DNA of 64,000 bases from an uncultured bacterium (lineage in GTDB: Bacteria; Actinomycetota; Coriobacteriia; Coriobacteriales; Coriobacteriaceae). Of the stretch, positions 25,417-34,651 are shown piece after piece (position 1 is the stretch's first letter; each line of letters begins with the position of its first letter). Both the position numbers and the translations under genes were made by a program. Below the pieces are notes generated by a model. That model did no database searches and was not told the origin of the DNA. It saw only the letters and a list, made by a program, of their open reading frames with translations. Location: assembly GCA_905214525.1 (NCBI GenBank), contig CAJMMN010000005.1:62001-126000 (forward strand), written 5' to 3'.

Positions 25417-26988
25417 CTACAGTGGCAGGCCTTGTCCGAGCATGGCGATGGCGCTCATGAGGACCAGCATGCCGGCGGCGTAGGGCAGCACGGCGCTCAG
25501 GAGTTCGGCGTCCTTGCCGCGCACGCGTACGGCGGCAAGACCAATGGCGAGCGTCTGCGGCGAGATCATCTTGCCGGCGGCGACACCCAGGGCGTTCAGC
25601 GCGACCATCCAGTAGTCACTCACGCCCAGCGCCGTAGCCGCCTGGCTCTGGATGGGACCGAACAGCATGCCCGACGACGTGCCCGAACCGGTCACGAACG
25701 CACCGACGGCACCGATCCACGGGGCCAGAATCGGGTACAAACTACCGGCGACGGCGATACAGAACGCGCTGATCGACGAGATCATGCCCGCATAGCCCAT
25801 CACCTTGGCGCAGCCCAGCACCGAAAGCATGGTAATGACCGTCGGCATCATCTGCTTGACAGTCGCGGCCAGCACCTCGCCCATCAAGCGCGGCGAAGCG
25901 CCCTGAATGGCACCGCCGACAAACGCAGCCAGGAAAATCCAAACACCCGGCGTGTTGATCCACGAAAACGTAAGCGTACCGGGGTTCTCGCCGCAATATA
26001 CCTGCACGTGACTCGCAAACGGCGCGAGCGCGGCATGTACAACGGGCACCAGGTTGGACGTACCCAGCAGCAGAACAAAAATCAGGATGAAGCACGACCA
26101 GGCAGAAAGCGCCGACTTAACGGTGAGCTGTTCGCCGGCCTCGATATTCATGTGAAAGCGTGCGTCCAGATGCCCCGACTTCTCGGCACGCATAGCAAGC
26201 GCAGCTGTCAGCCCGAGCGAAACGATAGAACCGACGACGACGGCAAGCTCGGGACCCACAAACCTAGCAACGACCAGAGCCGCACCGGCAAAGGACACGC
26301 CGGAGAGCACGGCGATGCCCGCCGCGCCACGTAGGCGCTCGGCAACGCCTGCAACGTTGCCCTGGTCCTCGGCAACACGACCAGCAACCAGTACGATAAA
26401 CAGCGGCATCATCACAAAGAAAGGCGCCAACTGCACCAGCTGAACGGTCGCCAGGTGCAGGGAATCCAGACCCACCAAGTCGGCAACGGACACCGTGGGG
26501 ATGCCGATGGAGCCGTAGGGTGTGGGTACGCCGTTGGCCAGCAGGCAGATGAGCACGGCGGGCACGGCCTCAAAACCCAGGCCCGCGAGCATGCCGGCAG
26601 GAATGGCGACGGCAGTGCCAAAACCGGCCATGCCCTCCATAAAACCACCGAAGCACCAGGCCACGAGCAGCGCCAGCAGACGGCGGTCGCTGCTGATGGA
26701 GGTGATCATGCTGCCGATCACGTCCATGGCGCCCGTGCGAACGCACAGGTTATACGTGAATACCGCGGCGATGATCACCAGGACGATGGGCCACAGAGCC
26801 ATCAAAAAGCCTTCAAGCGAGGCGGTCGCGATCTGCGCTGCCGGCAGGTGCCACCATGCGAAGGCAAGCACGCACGAAAGGACAAACGATCCGATAGCGG
26901 CCTTCCAAGCTGGCCATTTAAAGCACAGCAGCATCACGACCAGCCAAATAATCGGCACAAGAGCCAGTAAGAATGCGGCGACGTCCAT
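25417..26988 (-). CDS. L-lactate permease (LctP/LldP family)
   Basis: A ~523-aa polytopic transporter of the lactate permease family, moving lactate (or glycolate) with protons across the cytoplasmic membrane. About twelve hydrophobic helices are visible. Family signatures are FLMALWPIVLVIIAAVFTYN, CFGGFMEGMAGFGTAVAIPAGML, LLANGVPTPYGSIGIPT, GASPRLMGEVLAATVKQMMPT and TGSGTSSGMLFGPIQSQAA. The start was taken as MDVAAFLLAL, with AAGGAG ten bases before it. No lactate dehydrogenase gene is adjacent. It is divergent from the flippase gene. Confidence 0.9.
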   Translation of the reverse strand: MDVAAFLLALVPIIWLVVMLLCFKWPAWKAAIGSFVLSCVLAFAWWHLPAAQIATASLEGFLMALWPIVLVIIAAVFTYNLCVRTGAMDVIGSMITSISSDRRLLALLVAWCFGGFMEGMAGFGTAVAIPAGMLAGLGFEAVPAVLICLLANGVPTPYGSIGIPTVSVADLVGLDSLHLATVQLVQLAPFFVMMPLFIVLVAGRVAEDQGNVAGVAERLRGAAGIAVLSGVSFAGAALVVARFVGPELAVVVGSIVSLGLTAALAMRAEKSGHLDARFHMNIEAGEQLTVKSALSAWSCFILIFVLLLGTSNLVPVVHAALAPFASHVQVYCGENPGTLTFSWINTPGVWIFLAAFVGGAIQGASPRLMGEVLAATVKQMMPTVITMLSVLGCAKVMGYAGMISSISAFCIAVAGSLYPILAPWIGAVGAFVTGSGTSSGMLFGPIQSQAATALGVSDYWMVALNALGVAAGKMISPQTLAIGLAAVRVRGKDAELLSAVLPYAAGMLVLMSAIAMLGQGLPL

Positions 26989-27170
26989 AGGTAGAAGCTC
27001 CTTGGTGCCGCGTGGGCGGCATCGGGGGGGTGTCACAAAACTTCAACAGGATACCGCACACTTACCGACAAATTACAGCCGCCTGCCGAAAATATTGAAC
27101 AATCCGTTCAAAAACACGAGCGAACACCGTCGCGTCTATACTAGAGCGCAGCAATAGAAAGGACCCCGCT

Positions 27171-28751
27171 TTGAGCATCACGCCCCTCGATAGCATTCGC
27201 CGCGCCATCGCCCGCCGCAATGGCGTCGCCGACCCCGCCGTATCGAGAGACGGCACCGCAAAGGGCCGGGGCGGCCGCATCGAGAACGGCCTGTTCCCCA
27301 CATCGCACACCGCCGAGGAGCTTGCACGAATCCAAGAGCTAAGCCAGCGTAACGCCGGCGGCCCCGACAGCAGCCAGGCCACACGCCGTCGCCGCGAGCG
27401 CGATCGCCAGCCCGGCCCCATCCACCGCATGGTCAATGCCTGGTGGAACCGCCTGCTCGGAGCCGTCTACGACGGCGGCTTCTCCACGCAAGAAGCCGAG
27501 TACGAAGATCACGCCACCCGTCGCGACTACCTTTGGAATACCCTGGGCACCGCCGTATGGGGCATGGCATTTCCGCTGCTCACCATTGTGTCGACGCAAC
27601 TCGCAGGCGCCGAGGAAGCCGGCAAGTTCTCCATCGCCTTTGTCACCGGTACGCTCATCATGATCGCGTGCAACTACGGCGTGCGCAATTTCCAGGTCTC
27701 GGATATCGACGAAACGACGTCATTCGCCTCCTACCAGCTCAACCGCTGGCTTTGCGGAGCGCTCGCCCTGGCATGCGGCCTGGTATACAGCAGCGCCCGC
27801 GGCTACGATGCGCAGATGGCCACGATCGGCCTGGGCGTCTACCTCTATAAGGTGATCGACGGCATCGCCGACGTGTACGAGGGCCGCCTGCAGCAGGCCG
27901 ACAAGCTCTATTTGGCAGGCATGAGCCAAACGCTGCGTTCCGCCGGCGTCATCGCGGTCTTTAGCGTGGCACTGTTCCTCACGCGCAGCATGCCCATCGC
28001 GGCCATGGCCATGGGCATCGCCGCGATTGCCTCGCTCGTACTGGTCACCGCCCCGCTCGCCCTGCTCGAAACCGAAAAATCACGCCGCATGAGTCTGCGC
28101 GAGGCTGGCCACCTGTTTGTCCAGTGCGCCCCGCTCTTTGGTGCGCTGTTCCTGTTCAACCTTATCGAGAGCATGCCCAAGTTTGTGATGGAGGGCACGC
28201 TGGCATACAAATATCAGCTGTACTTTAATGCACTGTTTTTTCCGGCGCAGGCCATTTTGTTGAGCATTGGATTTATCTATAAACCGCAGCTCCTGCGCTT
28301 GTCGAGCATTTGGGCTAATCCTCGCAAGCGTCGTCGCTTTGACCTGATTATTGTTGCCGTTATGGCGCTGATCGTGGTCATCACCGGCGTGTGCGCCGCA
28401 TTTATGGCAGGTCCCGGTATTCCCCTCATGAGCTTTATGTACGGCCTCAGCTTTGAACGCTACCGTACGCTGGCGCTGCTGATGGTCGTCGCCGGCGGCG
28501 TAACCGCGGCCATCGATTTTATCTACGCCATTATCACGGTGCTGCGCCACGCTGGAGACGTCACCAAGATCTACCTGATCTGCTTCGCCGTAAGCGTGGT
28601 GCTGCCGGTGATCTTGATTAAGCTGCTGGGTCTGATGGGCGCTGTGGTGAGCTACCTAGCCATCATGGCCCTACTCCTGGCGCTGCTGATTATCGAGTAC
28701 ACCCACATACGCCAGCGCATCGAACGCGACCGTAACCCATACGGCGCCTAA
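27171..28751 (+). CDS. Polysaccharide flippase-like membrane protein (MOP superfamily)
   Basis: A 526-aa membrane protein resembling Wzx-type lipid-linked sugar flippases. Residues 1-~95 are hydrophilic, basic and probably cytoplasmic, unusually long for the family. About twelve hydrophobic helices follow, beginning DYLWNTLGTAVWGMAFPLLTI, and include the ADKLYLAGMSQTLRSAGVIAVFSVALFL region. It starts at a TTG with GAAAGGA seven bases before; TATACT about 35 bp upstream is a plausible -10 box. No glycosyltransferases surround it, so the lipid-linked substrate is unknown. Confidence 0.7.
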   Translation: MSITPLDSIRRAIARRNGVADPAVSRDGTAKGRGGRIENGLFPTSHTAEELARIQELSQRNAGGPDSSQATRRRRERDRQPGPIHRMVNAWWNRLLGAVYDGGFSTQEAEYEDHATRRDYLWNTLGTAVWGMAFPLLTIVSTQLAGAEEAGKFSIAFVTGTLIMIACNYGVRNFQVSDIDETTSFASYQLNRWLCGALALACGLVYSSARGYDAQMATIGLGVYLYKVIDGIADVYEGRLQQADKLYLAGMSQTLRSAGVIAVFSVALFLTRSMPIAAMAMGIAAIASLVLVTAPLALLETEKSRRMSLREAGHLFVQCAPLFGALFLFNLIESMPKFVMEGTLAYKYQLYFNALFFPAQAILLSIGFIYKPQLLRLSSIWANPRKRRRFDLIIVAVMALIVVITGVCAAFMAGPGIPLMSFMYGLSFERYRTLALLMVVAGGVTAAIDFIYAIITVLRHAGDVTKIYLICFAVSVVLPVILIKLLGLMGAVVSYLAIMALLLALLIIEYTHIRQRIERDRNPYGA

Positions 28752-28775
28752 TTAGCTGCCCCCGGTCACCGGAAT

Positions 28776-28968
28776 TAACGATGGAATCACCCCGGCTGGG
28801 GTCTCGTTGCGGACGATTTGCGACACGCAAAACTAAGTGAGTAGACTTTTGCCGAATCCCTGACCACACAGGCAAAACACAAGTCAGTGACCTGCGGTTT
28901 TGTTGAGGCAAATTTGCCGGCTGCTCGGCATTTCCAAAAAAGTCTACTCACTTAGCCAGCGGGCAGCC
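28776..28968. repeat. Intergenic cassette copy A with 17-bp terminal palindrome
   Basis: A ~190-bp sequence repeated at 31870-32054. Its core (28833-28955) is bounded by CTAAGTGAGTAGACTTT and its inverse AAAGTCTACTCACTTAG. The left flank CCCCGGCT...TCTCGTTGCGGA is shared too. It fills the 315-bp gap between the convergent flippase and phosphatase genes. No reading frame of interest. It may be a MITE-like element or structured RNA. Confidence 0.8.
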
Positions 28969-28970
28969 AA

Positions 28971-29003
28971 ATGATTTTTTAATCCCCGTCCCAGAAAAAT
29001 CAT
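28971..29003 (-). terminator. Hairpin identical to the one after the radical SAM gene
   Basis: ATGATTTTT-TAATCCCCGTCCC-AGAAAAATCAT, duplicating 16232-16265. Placed 65 bp after the phosphatase stop on the minus strand; likely terminator or small repeat. Confidence 0.55.
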
Positions 29004-29067
29004 TTGGTTGGCAGAAGGGCAAAAGCAGTCAAAAAAGCCCGTCCCAAATTAGCGACCCCTTGCGCCA

Positions 29068-29907
29068 TCATTCTCCAGGCTTGATATTTGCGTAGAACTC
29101 CGCACCATCATCCAGGCGCAGGATGCCGACGCGGCCGAACTCGGAACCAGTGGCGGCGGCGCAGTCGATGTCGATGCGATCGGGCACGCCGGCGGTATCC
29201 TCGCCGCCCAAGCGCACGATCTGCCCGCGGCCCGACTCCTCATCGAGCCCCGCCAGGCCGCCGACCTCGCAATAACGTCCAAGCGACACCGTGGGCGTGT
29301 GGCCGCTCACCACGACCGGACCCTTGCCCTCGGCAGAAAGCAGCCACGTCGACGCATCCCAGTAGCCATGACGAATCCACAGCAAGTCATCGGACGACTG
29401 CACCGCAAGCATCTGCTGTAGTAGCTCGCGATCGGCGCTAACCGCTCCGGCACCATCGGCACAATCAACCCCATGTTCAAGCAAAAACGCCCGCGCCGCC
29501 TCGGTCTGGATGCCGGCATGCACCAGCAGGTACGGACGCTCGTCAGTCTCGGCCACTGCGTAGAGCGGCAGCGTCGCCATCCAACGCACGAGCTCCTCGT
29601 ACGCCTCAAATTCCATGTCGTTGAGCTGCTGACGGGTAGTCCAACCGCCGTTGATATCCCAGGTCTCGGCATCGAGCGGATCCTGGCCAATGATGGCATC
29701 GAGCATGATCTGCTCGTGATTACCCTTGAGCACGCGGGCGTTGGGCAGCGAGCGCACGAGCTTAATAACGCCGACCGGATCGGGCCCGCGATCGATCATG
29801 TCGCCCAACACGTACAGCGTGTCGTCGGACGTCAACGAGATTTTAGACAGGGCCTCGTCAAGCGCACGCACGTGCCCGTGAGCATCAGATGTCACATAGA
29901 TCGCCAT
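29068..29907 (-). CDS. Calcineurin-like metallophosphoesterase
   Basis: A 279-aa PPP-type metallophosphatase. Metal-binding motifs appear in order: SDAHGH (8-13), GDMIDRGPD (about 35-43), GNHEQIML (about 62-69) and a later GHTPTV. This arrangement fits serine/threonine phosphatases and the diadenosine tetraphosphatase ApaH-type enzymes. The substrate cannot be told from sequence. AGGAGAGG precedes the ATG. It is alone, divergent from the antiporter gene across a 319-bp gap (29908-30226) in which I see only promoter-sized AT-rich patches and no gene. Confidence 0.85.
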   Translation of the reverse strand: MAIYVTSDAHGHVRALDEALSKISLTSDDTLYVLGDMIDRGPDPVGVIKLVRSLPNARVLKGNHEQIMLDAIIGQDPLDAETWDINGGWTTRQQLNDMEFEAYEELVRWMATLPLYAVAETDERPYLLVHAGIQTEAARAFLLEHGVDCADGAGAVSADRELLQQMLAVQSSDDLLWIRHGYWDASTWLLSAEGKGPVVVSGHTPTVSLGRYCEVGGLAGLDEESGRGQIVRLGGEDTAGVPDRIDIDCAAATGSEFGRVGILRLDDGAEFYANIKPGE

Positions 29908-30226
29908 GGTACGCCTCTCCTTGCATTGCGGCCGAAGCCCGGTGCCGCAACTAAAACTTCAAGTTGAACTTAAACGTTACCCATTGTACTCCGATGCAAT
30001 AAAGCTGGAAAGTGCCACCGCTGCCAACGGTCACAAGCGGCCGCCCGCACGCCCCGGAAACACCGCGCCACCAGCATCAACACCGCAAGCAGCACCGCCC
30101 GCGCCCCCGCCTCGTGTCGAAAATGCGAACGCCCGCGGCTCGACCCCATAAACCCACCACCTTGGGTACAAATAACCGCAGACAACTGACCGTGCCACGC
30201 CAACCACCCAGGAGCGGACACCATCC

Positions 30227-31828
30227 ATGAACCAGATCCTTCTCTTTATCGGCCTCGTTATTATTCTGTGCCTGACCATCAAACCCGTCGGCAAAAAGCT
30301 CCCCTTCCCCACCCTGCTCATCTTTATCGCGCTCGGCATGCTGTTGGGCGTCAACGGCCCGGCGCATATCGACTTTAGCGACTATGCGCTCACCGAAACC
30401 GTCTGCAGCACGGCACTGCTGTTCATCATGTTCTACGGCGGCTTTAACACCAATATCGACCGCGCCAAGCCCGTCACTGCGCCGGCGGTGCTGCTGAGCA
30501 CGCTCGGCGTCGTCATCACTGCCGGCATCACCGGCGTGTTCGCCCACTTTGTGCTGGGCTTCGACTGGATCGGCGGCCTGCTGCTGGGCTCGGTCGTAGC
30601 ATCCACTGATGCGGCCAGCGTCTTTAGCGTGCTGCGCGAGCACAGCCTTTCGCTGAAGGGCGGCACCGACTCGCTGCTCGAGGTCGAATCGGGCTCCAAC
30701 GACCCCGTCGCCTACATGCTCACCGCCGTGCTCGCCACACTCGCGGCCGGCGGCGACATCAACATTCCCGCACTGCTGGCCAAGCAGATTATCCTGGGCG
30801 TGGGGCTGGGCCTTGCCATCGGCTGGGCGGCGGGCCGCCTGATTGAACGCGCACACGCAACGGCCGAGGGTGCGCAGACCATCTTTTTGTTCGCCGTGGT
30901 CATCGTCGCCTACGCGCTGCCGAGCTACCTGGGCGGCAACGGATTTTTGGCCGCGTACCTGGCCGGCATTGTGCTGGGCGCGAGCGACATCACCGACAAG
31001 GTCGAGCTGGCGCACTTCTTTGACACCCTCACCGAGATGGCCGAGATGACGATCTTCTTCTTACTCGGCCTGCTCGTAACGCCCGCACGCCTGCCGCAGA
31101 TGCTGCTGCCTGGCCTGGCGCTCATGGCGTTTATGCTCTTCGTGAGCCGCCCCATCGCCGTCGGCGTGCTCCTGGCGCCCTTTAAGACGAACCCCCGCCA
31201 GGTCGCGCTCATAAGCTGGGCGGGCCTGCGCGGAGCAGCTTCGGTCGTCTTTAGTCTCTTTGCCGTGGTGGCCGGCGTTCCCGGCGGACACGACCTATTT
31301 GACCTGGTGTTTGTGATTGCCGTGTCGAGCATTGTGGTGCAGGGATCGCTGCTACCGGCGGTGGCGAAGAAGCTCGACATGATCGACGCGGAAGGCGACG
31401 TGCGCCGTACGTTTAACGATTACCGCGACGAGGACGGCATGTCGTTCGTCAAGCTCAAGGTGGGCGCAGGACATCCGTTTGCCGGTCGCTCGCTTGCCGA
31501 CATTGGCAGCGCGACGGACATGCTCGTGGTCCTGGTGCTGCGCGACGGGGCGCACCCGGTGCTGCCCAATGGCGATACCGTGATTGAGGAAGGCGACCTG
31601 CTGGTGATGGCCGCGCCGACGTTTGAAGAGCGTGCCGAGGTTACGCTGCGCGAGGTCACCGTGACTCCCCACGGTCGCCTGGCCGGTCAGCGCCTGCGCG
31701 ACGTGCCGCAGGGCAAGCACCCGTTCATCGTCGTGATGCTCAAGCGCGAAGGCCAAACGATCATCCCCGACGGCGACACCCTCATATACGCCGGCGACGA
31801 AGCCGTCATCGCCACGCTGGCGTCGTAG
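30227..31828 (+). CDS. K+/H+ (or Na+/H+) antiporter with TrkA-C domains, NhaP2-like
   Basis: A 533-aa CPA1-family antiporter. Residues 1-~385 form about twelve membrane helices, with the ion-site motifs STDAASVFSVLREHSL and LEVESGSNDPVAYMLT and the later SWAGLRGAASVVFSLFAV. Two TrkA-C-type regulatory domains follow in the cytoplasm (MSFVKLKVGAGHPFAGRSL..., about 405-470, and REVTVTPHGRLAGQRLRDV..., about 472-533). This architecture matches NhaP2/CvrA potassium-proton antiporters, whose TrkA-C part binds nucleotides such as c-di-AMP in some species. The ATG overlaps nothing and the gene stands alone. Confidence 0.87.
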   Translation: MNQILLFIGLVIILCLTIKPVGKKLPFPTLLIFIALGMLLGVNGPAHIDFSDYALTETVCSTALLFIMFYGGFNTNIDRAKPVTAPAVLLSTLGVVITAGITGVFAHFVLGFDWIGGLLLGSVVASTDAASVFSVLREHSLSLKGGTDSLLEVESGSNDPVAYMLTAVLATLAAGGDINIPALLAKQIILGVGLGLAIGWAAGRLIERAHATAEGAQTIFLFAVVIVAYALPSYLGGNGFLAAYLAGIVLGASDITDKVELAHFFDTLTEMAEMTIFFLLGLLVTPARLPQMLLPGLALMAFMLFVSRPIAVGVLLAPFKTNPRQVALISWAGLRGAASVVFSLFAVVAGVPGGHDLFDLVFVIAVSSIVVQGSLLPAVAKKLDMIDAEGDVRRTFNDYRDEDGMSFVKLKVGAGHPFAGRSLADIGSATDMLVVLVLRDGAHPVLPNGDTVIEEGDLLVMAAPTFEERAEVTLREVTVTPHGRLAGQRLRDVPQGKHPFIVVMLKREGQTIIPDGDTLIYAGDEAVIATLAS

Positions 31829-31869
31829 TGGCTAGGGGCAGCCGTCCCGAATTGGCCATATTTGAGCAT

Positions 31870-32054
31870 AAATCGCCCCGGCTAGGATCTCGTTGCGGAC
31901 AATTAGCGTCTCTCAAAACTAAGTGAGTAGACTTTTACCGAATCGCCGACCACGTCTCCAAAACACAAGTCTGTGACCTGCGAGTTTGTTGAAGCAAGTT
32001 AGTCGGGTGCTCAGGATTTCCAATAAAGCCTACTCACTTAGCCAGCGTGCAGTC
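31870..32054. repeat. Intergenic cassette copy B
   Basis: Second copy of the element at 28776-28968, about four-fifths identical by eye. Terminal arms CTAAGTGAGTAGACTTT and AAAGCCTACTCACTTAG (31920-31936, 32025-32041). It lies between the convergent antiporter and 63-aa genes. Both cassette copies are followed by GTCCCAAATTAGC just before the stop of the minus-strand gene. Confidence 0.8.
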
Positions 32055-32154
32055 AGAATAGAATGGTCGCGAGCTCATTAGACTCCATTGCGACGGTTTA
32101 TCGTGCATTTTCGCGCAGCTGCGGGCGCAGACGCCCCGTCCCAAATTAGCTACC

Positions 32155-32346
32155 CTAGTCATCGTCGACGGCAAAGTCGCGGAGGTCGAGGCCTTTGCGT
32201 TCGGCACGGGTTAGTAGCTCTTGGGGCGACTCGTCCTCGATATCCACTACGTCGAGCATGGCGGCCGGAAAGCCCACGCCGGCCGCGCTCCCCGCGCGGT
32301 CGAGCAGACTCTCGCGCAGCTGGTCTACATCAACTTCGATCTTCAT
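32155..32346 (-). CDS. Small acidic protein of unknown function
   Basis: A 63-aa acidic protein beginning MKIEVDVDQLRESLLDRAG. An excellent AGGAGG eight bases before the ATG supports it as real. The sequence (DVVDIEDESPQELLTRAERKGLDLRDF) looks helical with no cysteines, signal or membrane segment. I recognise no family. It diverges from the MazG-like gene and could be its regulator or unrelated. Confidence 0.6.
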   Translation of the reverse strand: MKIEVDVDQLRESLLDRAGSAAGVGFPAAMLDVVDIEDESPQELLTRAERKGLDLRDFAVDDD

Positions 32347-32461
32347 GGTGAAACCTCCTGCCGGGCAATCGTGACCAAACAAACCGCACGCCCCAAATGA
32401 TGTGGAATAAATCCCAGATACCGCCATAATAAAGCAAGGCACATCAGGGAGGTTGCGGACG

Positions 32462-32818
32462 ATGGATAAGCTCGATGTCATGACGAAACAAGTCAGGGAC
32501 TTTTGTGATGCACACAGTTGGCGCAGCTATCACACGCCAAAAGAGCTCGCCATTGGCATGGCGACCGAATCCTCCGAGCTTCTCCAGCTCTTTCGCTTTA
32601 TGAGCGAAACGCGCATTGCTGAAATGTTCGAAGACACCGAGCAACGCCAGGCCATCGAAGACGAAGTCGCCGATACGCTCCTTTTCCTCCTGCGCTTTGC
32701 CGACCTAAACGGAATCGACCTCCCCGCCGCGCTCTCGTCCAAGCTCAAACGTAATGACGAGCGCTATCCCGTCAACGCATCATCTGACGAGTACAGAAAG
32801 GCGGACCACCATGAGTAA
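32462..32818 (+). CDS. MazG-like nucleotide pyrophosphohydrolase
   Basis: A 118-aa all-alpha NTP pyrophosphatase of the MazG/RS21-C6 type, which cleaves (d)NTPs or modified nucleotides to monophosphates and pyrophosphate. The metal-binding signature is visible: ELAIGMATESSELLQLFRF (EXXE), then EDEVADTLLFLLRFAD (EXXD). Length equals that of the short dimeric or tetrameric forms. GGAGG is nine bases before the ATG. Its last codons overlap the start of the GIY-YIG helicase by 8 nt, so the two are translationally coupled. A role in a defence pair, for example nucleotide depletion or damaged-nucleotide clearance, is inference. Confidence 0.85.
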   Translation: MDKLDVMTKQVRDFCDAHSWRSYHTPKELAIGMATESSELLQLFRFMSETRIAEMFEDTEQRQAIEDEVADTLLFLLRFADLNGIDLPAALSSKLKRNDERYPVNASSDEYRKADHHE

Positions 32819-34553
32819 TGAGTTCACCCTTCGACAATACACGCTTCCCCTACCCCAGCCTTTCGAGGCAAGTGAATCGCTGCAGGACTTTGGCACACCA
32901 AAGCCCGGATCCCACCATGACGAGAGTTGGCCCGTTCTCTATATTCTGACCAACAGCAAAAACAAAACAGCTTACATCGGCCAAACAACCAACTACCAGC
33001 GACGAATGAAGCAACATGCCGCAAACGTGGACAAGGATTTCGATCGGACACTCCTGATCGACAACCCCACATTCAATCAATCAGCGACATTTGAATTTGA
33101 AAACAGACTCATCGAACTGTTCTGCGCCGACGAAAAATTCCAGGTAACCAATGCCAACAACGGCTATGCACAGTTCGATTATTTTGAGCGACCTCAGTAT
33201 CGCCAGAAGTTCCGGACTCTATGGACGAAACTTCGCGAAGAAAACTATGCGATTCACCCTATCGAAGAGCTCGAGAATACCGACCTGTTCAAATTCTCTC
33301 CTTTCAAAACGCTCACGCCAGATCAATACGAAACGATTGAGGCGATTTACAAGCGTCTTGGGCAGGAACATGAGGACGTTATGCACGGTGCTCCCAAGAG
33401 AAAGCGCGTGACCGTCGTAAACGGCGCGCCGGGAACAGGCAAAACGATTCTCGCCATCAGTCTCATGTTCAAAATCAAAAATGAGCCCAACCTCTCCGAC
33501 CTGCGGGTCGGCTTCGTGACACCCATGGAGTCCCTTAATAAGACGCTCAAAAAACTCACGCACTATCTTCCCGGGTTACAGCCTGTCGACATCCTGACCC
33601 CCAGTGACGTAACCAAGAAGGATCGGTATGACATCTTGCTTGTCGACGAGGCACACCGACTGGGCAATTACTTGACAGCCGGTGCCGGCATCGGAGCTTT
33701 TTACAACACATGCGAGCGACTCAACTTGCCTCGTACGAGCAGCCAGGTAGACTGGATTTTCAAATGCTGCGACAAGGCTTACCTGTTCTACGACCCCAAA
33801 CAGCAGGTCCGCGCATCTGGACTCAATCGAGACGGCCTTGAGCAGCGACTCAATCAGCTCGAAGAAGCGGGTATCGAAACTGAAGAATTCAACCTAAGCA
33901 CGCAAATGCGTGTACGCGGTGGCGACGAATACCTCGATTTTATCTACGACTTACTCGACAACAAGGCATACATGCATGCCGGCATGAAGTTCGAAGAACT
34001 CTTTTCATCGGAGCCTTACGATTCGCGGGCCGGGGATCCGAACAGTGATGTTCCCAGATACCAGTTTGGAATCATCGACCGATTTGAGGAATTCTGTTCC
34101 TTGCAGCAAGCCAAGGAAGAAGAAGTTGGTCTTTCCCGCATGATGGCAGGCTTTGCGTGGAAGTGGGAAACGAAGAAACACAAAGACGCGTTCGACATCG
34201 TCATTGAGGGCATCCCTAAACGTTGGAACTCAACTCAAAAGGATTGGGTTAACTCCGCCAACGCCGTCAACGAAGTCGGATGCATCCACACGGTGCAGGG
34301 CTACGACCTCAATTACGGATTCGTCATTCTGGGACCAGACATTTACTACGACACCGATAAAGGAGCCGTCTGCGTTAACAAAGCGAACTTCAAAGATGCT
34401 GTCGCAAAGAAAAAAGCAAGCGACGATGACCTACGGAAGATCATCGTCAACGCCTACTATGTCCTCATGACGCGCGGCATGCTGGGAACGTATCTTTATG
34501 TATGCGACCCGGCGCTCAAGGAGTATTTGTCACGGTATATCCCGGTGATTTAG
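32811..34553 (+). CDS. GIY-YIG nuclease-DUF2075 helicase fusion
   Basis: A 580-aa two-domain protein. The N-terminal GIY-YIG nuclease has LYILTNSKNKTAYIGQTTN (43-61) with a following R64/R65 and H69 and an ENRLIEL helix carrying the expected Glu. The C-terminal DUF2075 P-loop ATPase, a superfamily 1-type helicase, has Walker A NGAPGTGKT (204-212), DEAH box LLVDEAHRLG (277-285), the sensor-like FYDPKQQVRASG and a C-terminal VGCIHTVQGYDLNYGFVILG motif followed by YYVLMTRG. Such nuclease-helicase fusions occur in defence loci. It overlaps the MazG-like gene and converges on the NERD helicase across 98 bp. The substrate is unknown. Confidence 0.85.
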   Translation: MSNEFTLRQYTLPLPQPFEASESLQDFGTPKPGSHHDESWPVLYILTNSKNKTAYIGQTTNYQRRMKQHAANVDKDFDRTLLIDNPTFNQSATFEFENRLIELFCADEKFQVTNANNGYAQFDYFERPQYRQKFRTLWTKLREENYAIHPIEELENTDLFKFSPFKTLTPDQYETIEAIYKRLGQEHEDVMHGAPKRKRVTVVNGAPGTGKTILAISLMFKIKNEPNLSDLRVGFVTPMESLNKTLKKLTHYLPGLQPVDILTPSDVTKKDRYDILLVDEAHRLGNYLTAGAGIGAFYNTCERLNLPRTSSQVDWIFKCCDKAYLFYDPKQQVRASGLNRDGLEQRLNQLEEAGIETEEFNLSTQMRVRGGDEYLDFIYDLLDNKAYMHAGMKFEELFSSEPYDSRAGDPNSDVPRYQFGIIDRFEEFCSLQQAKEEEVGLSRMMAGFAWKWETKKHKDAFDIVIEGIPKRWNSTQKDWVNSANAVNEVGCIHTVQGYDLNYGFVILGPDIYYDTDKGAVCVNKANFKDAVAKKKASDDDLRKIIVNAYYVLMTRGMLGTYLYVCDPALKEYLSRYIPVI

Positions 34554-34651
34554 CTGCTACCCGCGCATGGCATGAATAGCAACGGAAGCAGCAGCGAAGC
34601 TCCTAGGAAACAATCTCGGATTCACAAAGGGCGGCGGGGCGCGCTGGCGCC

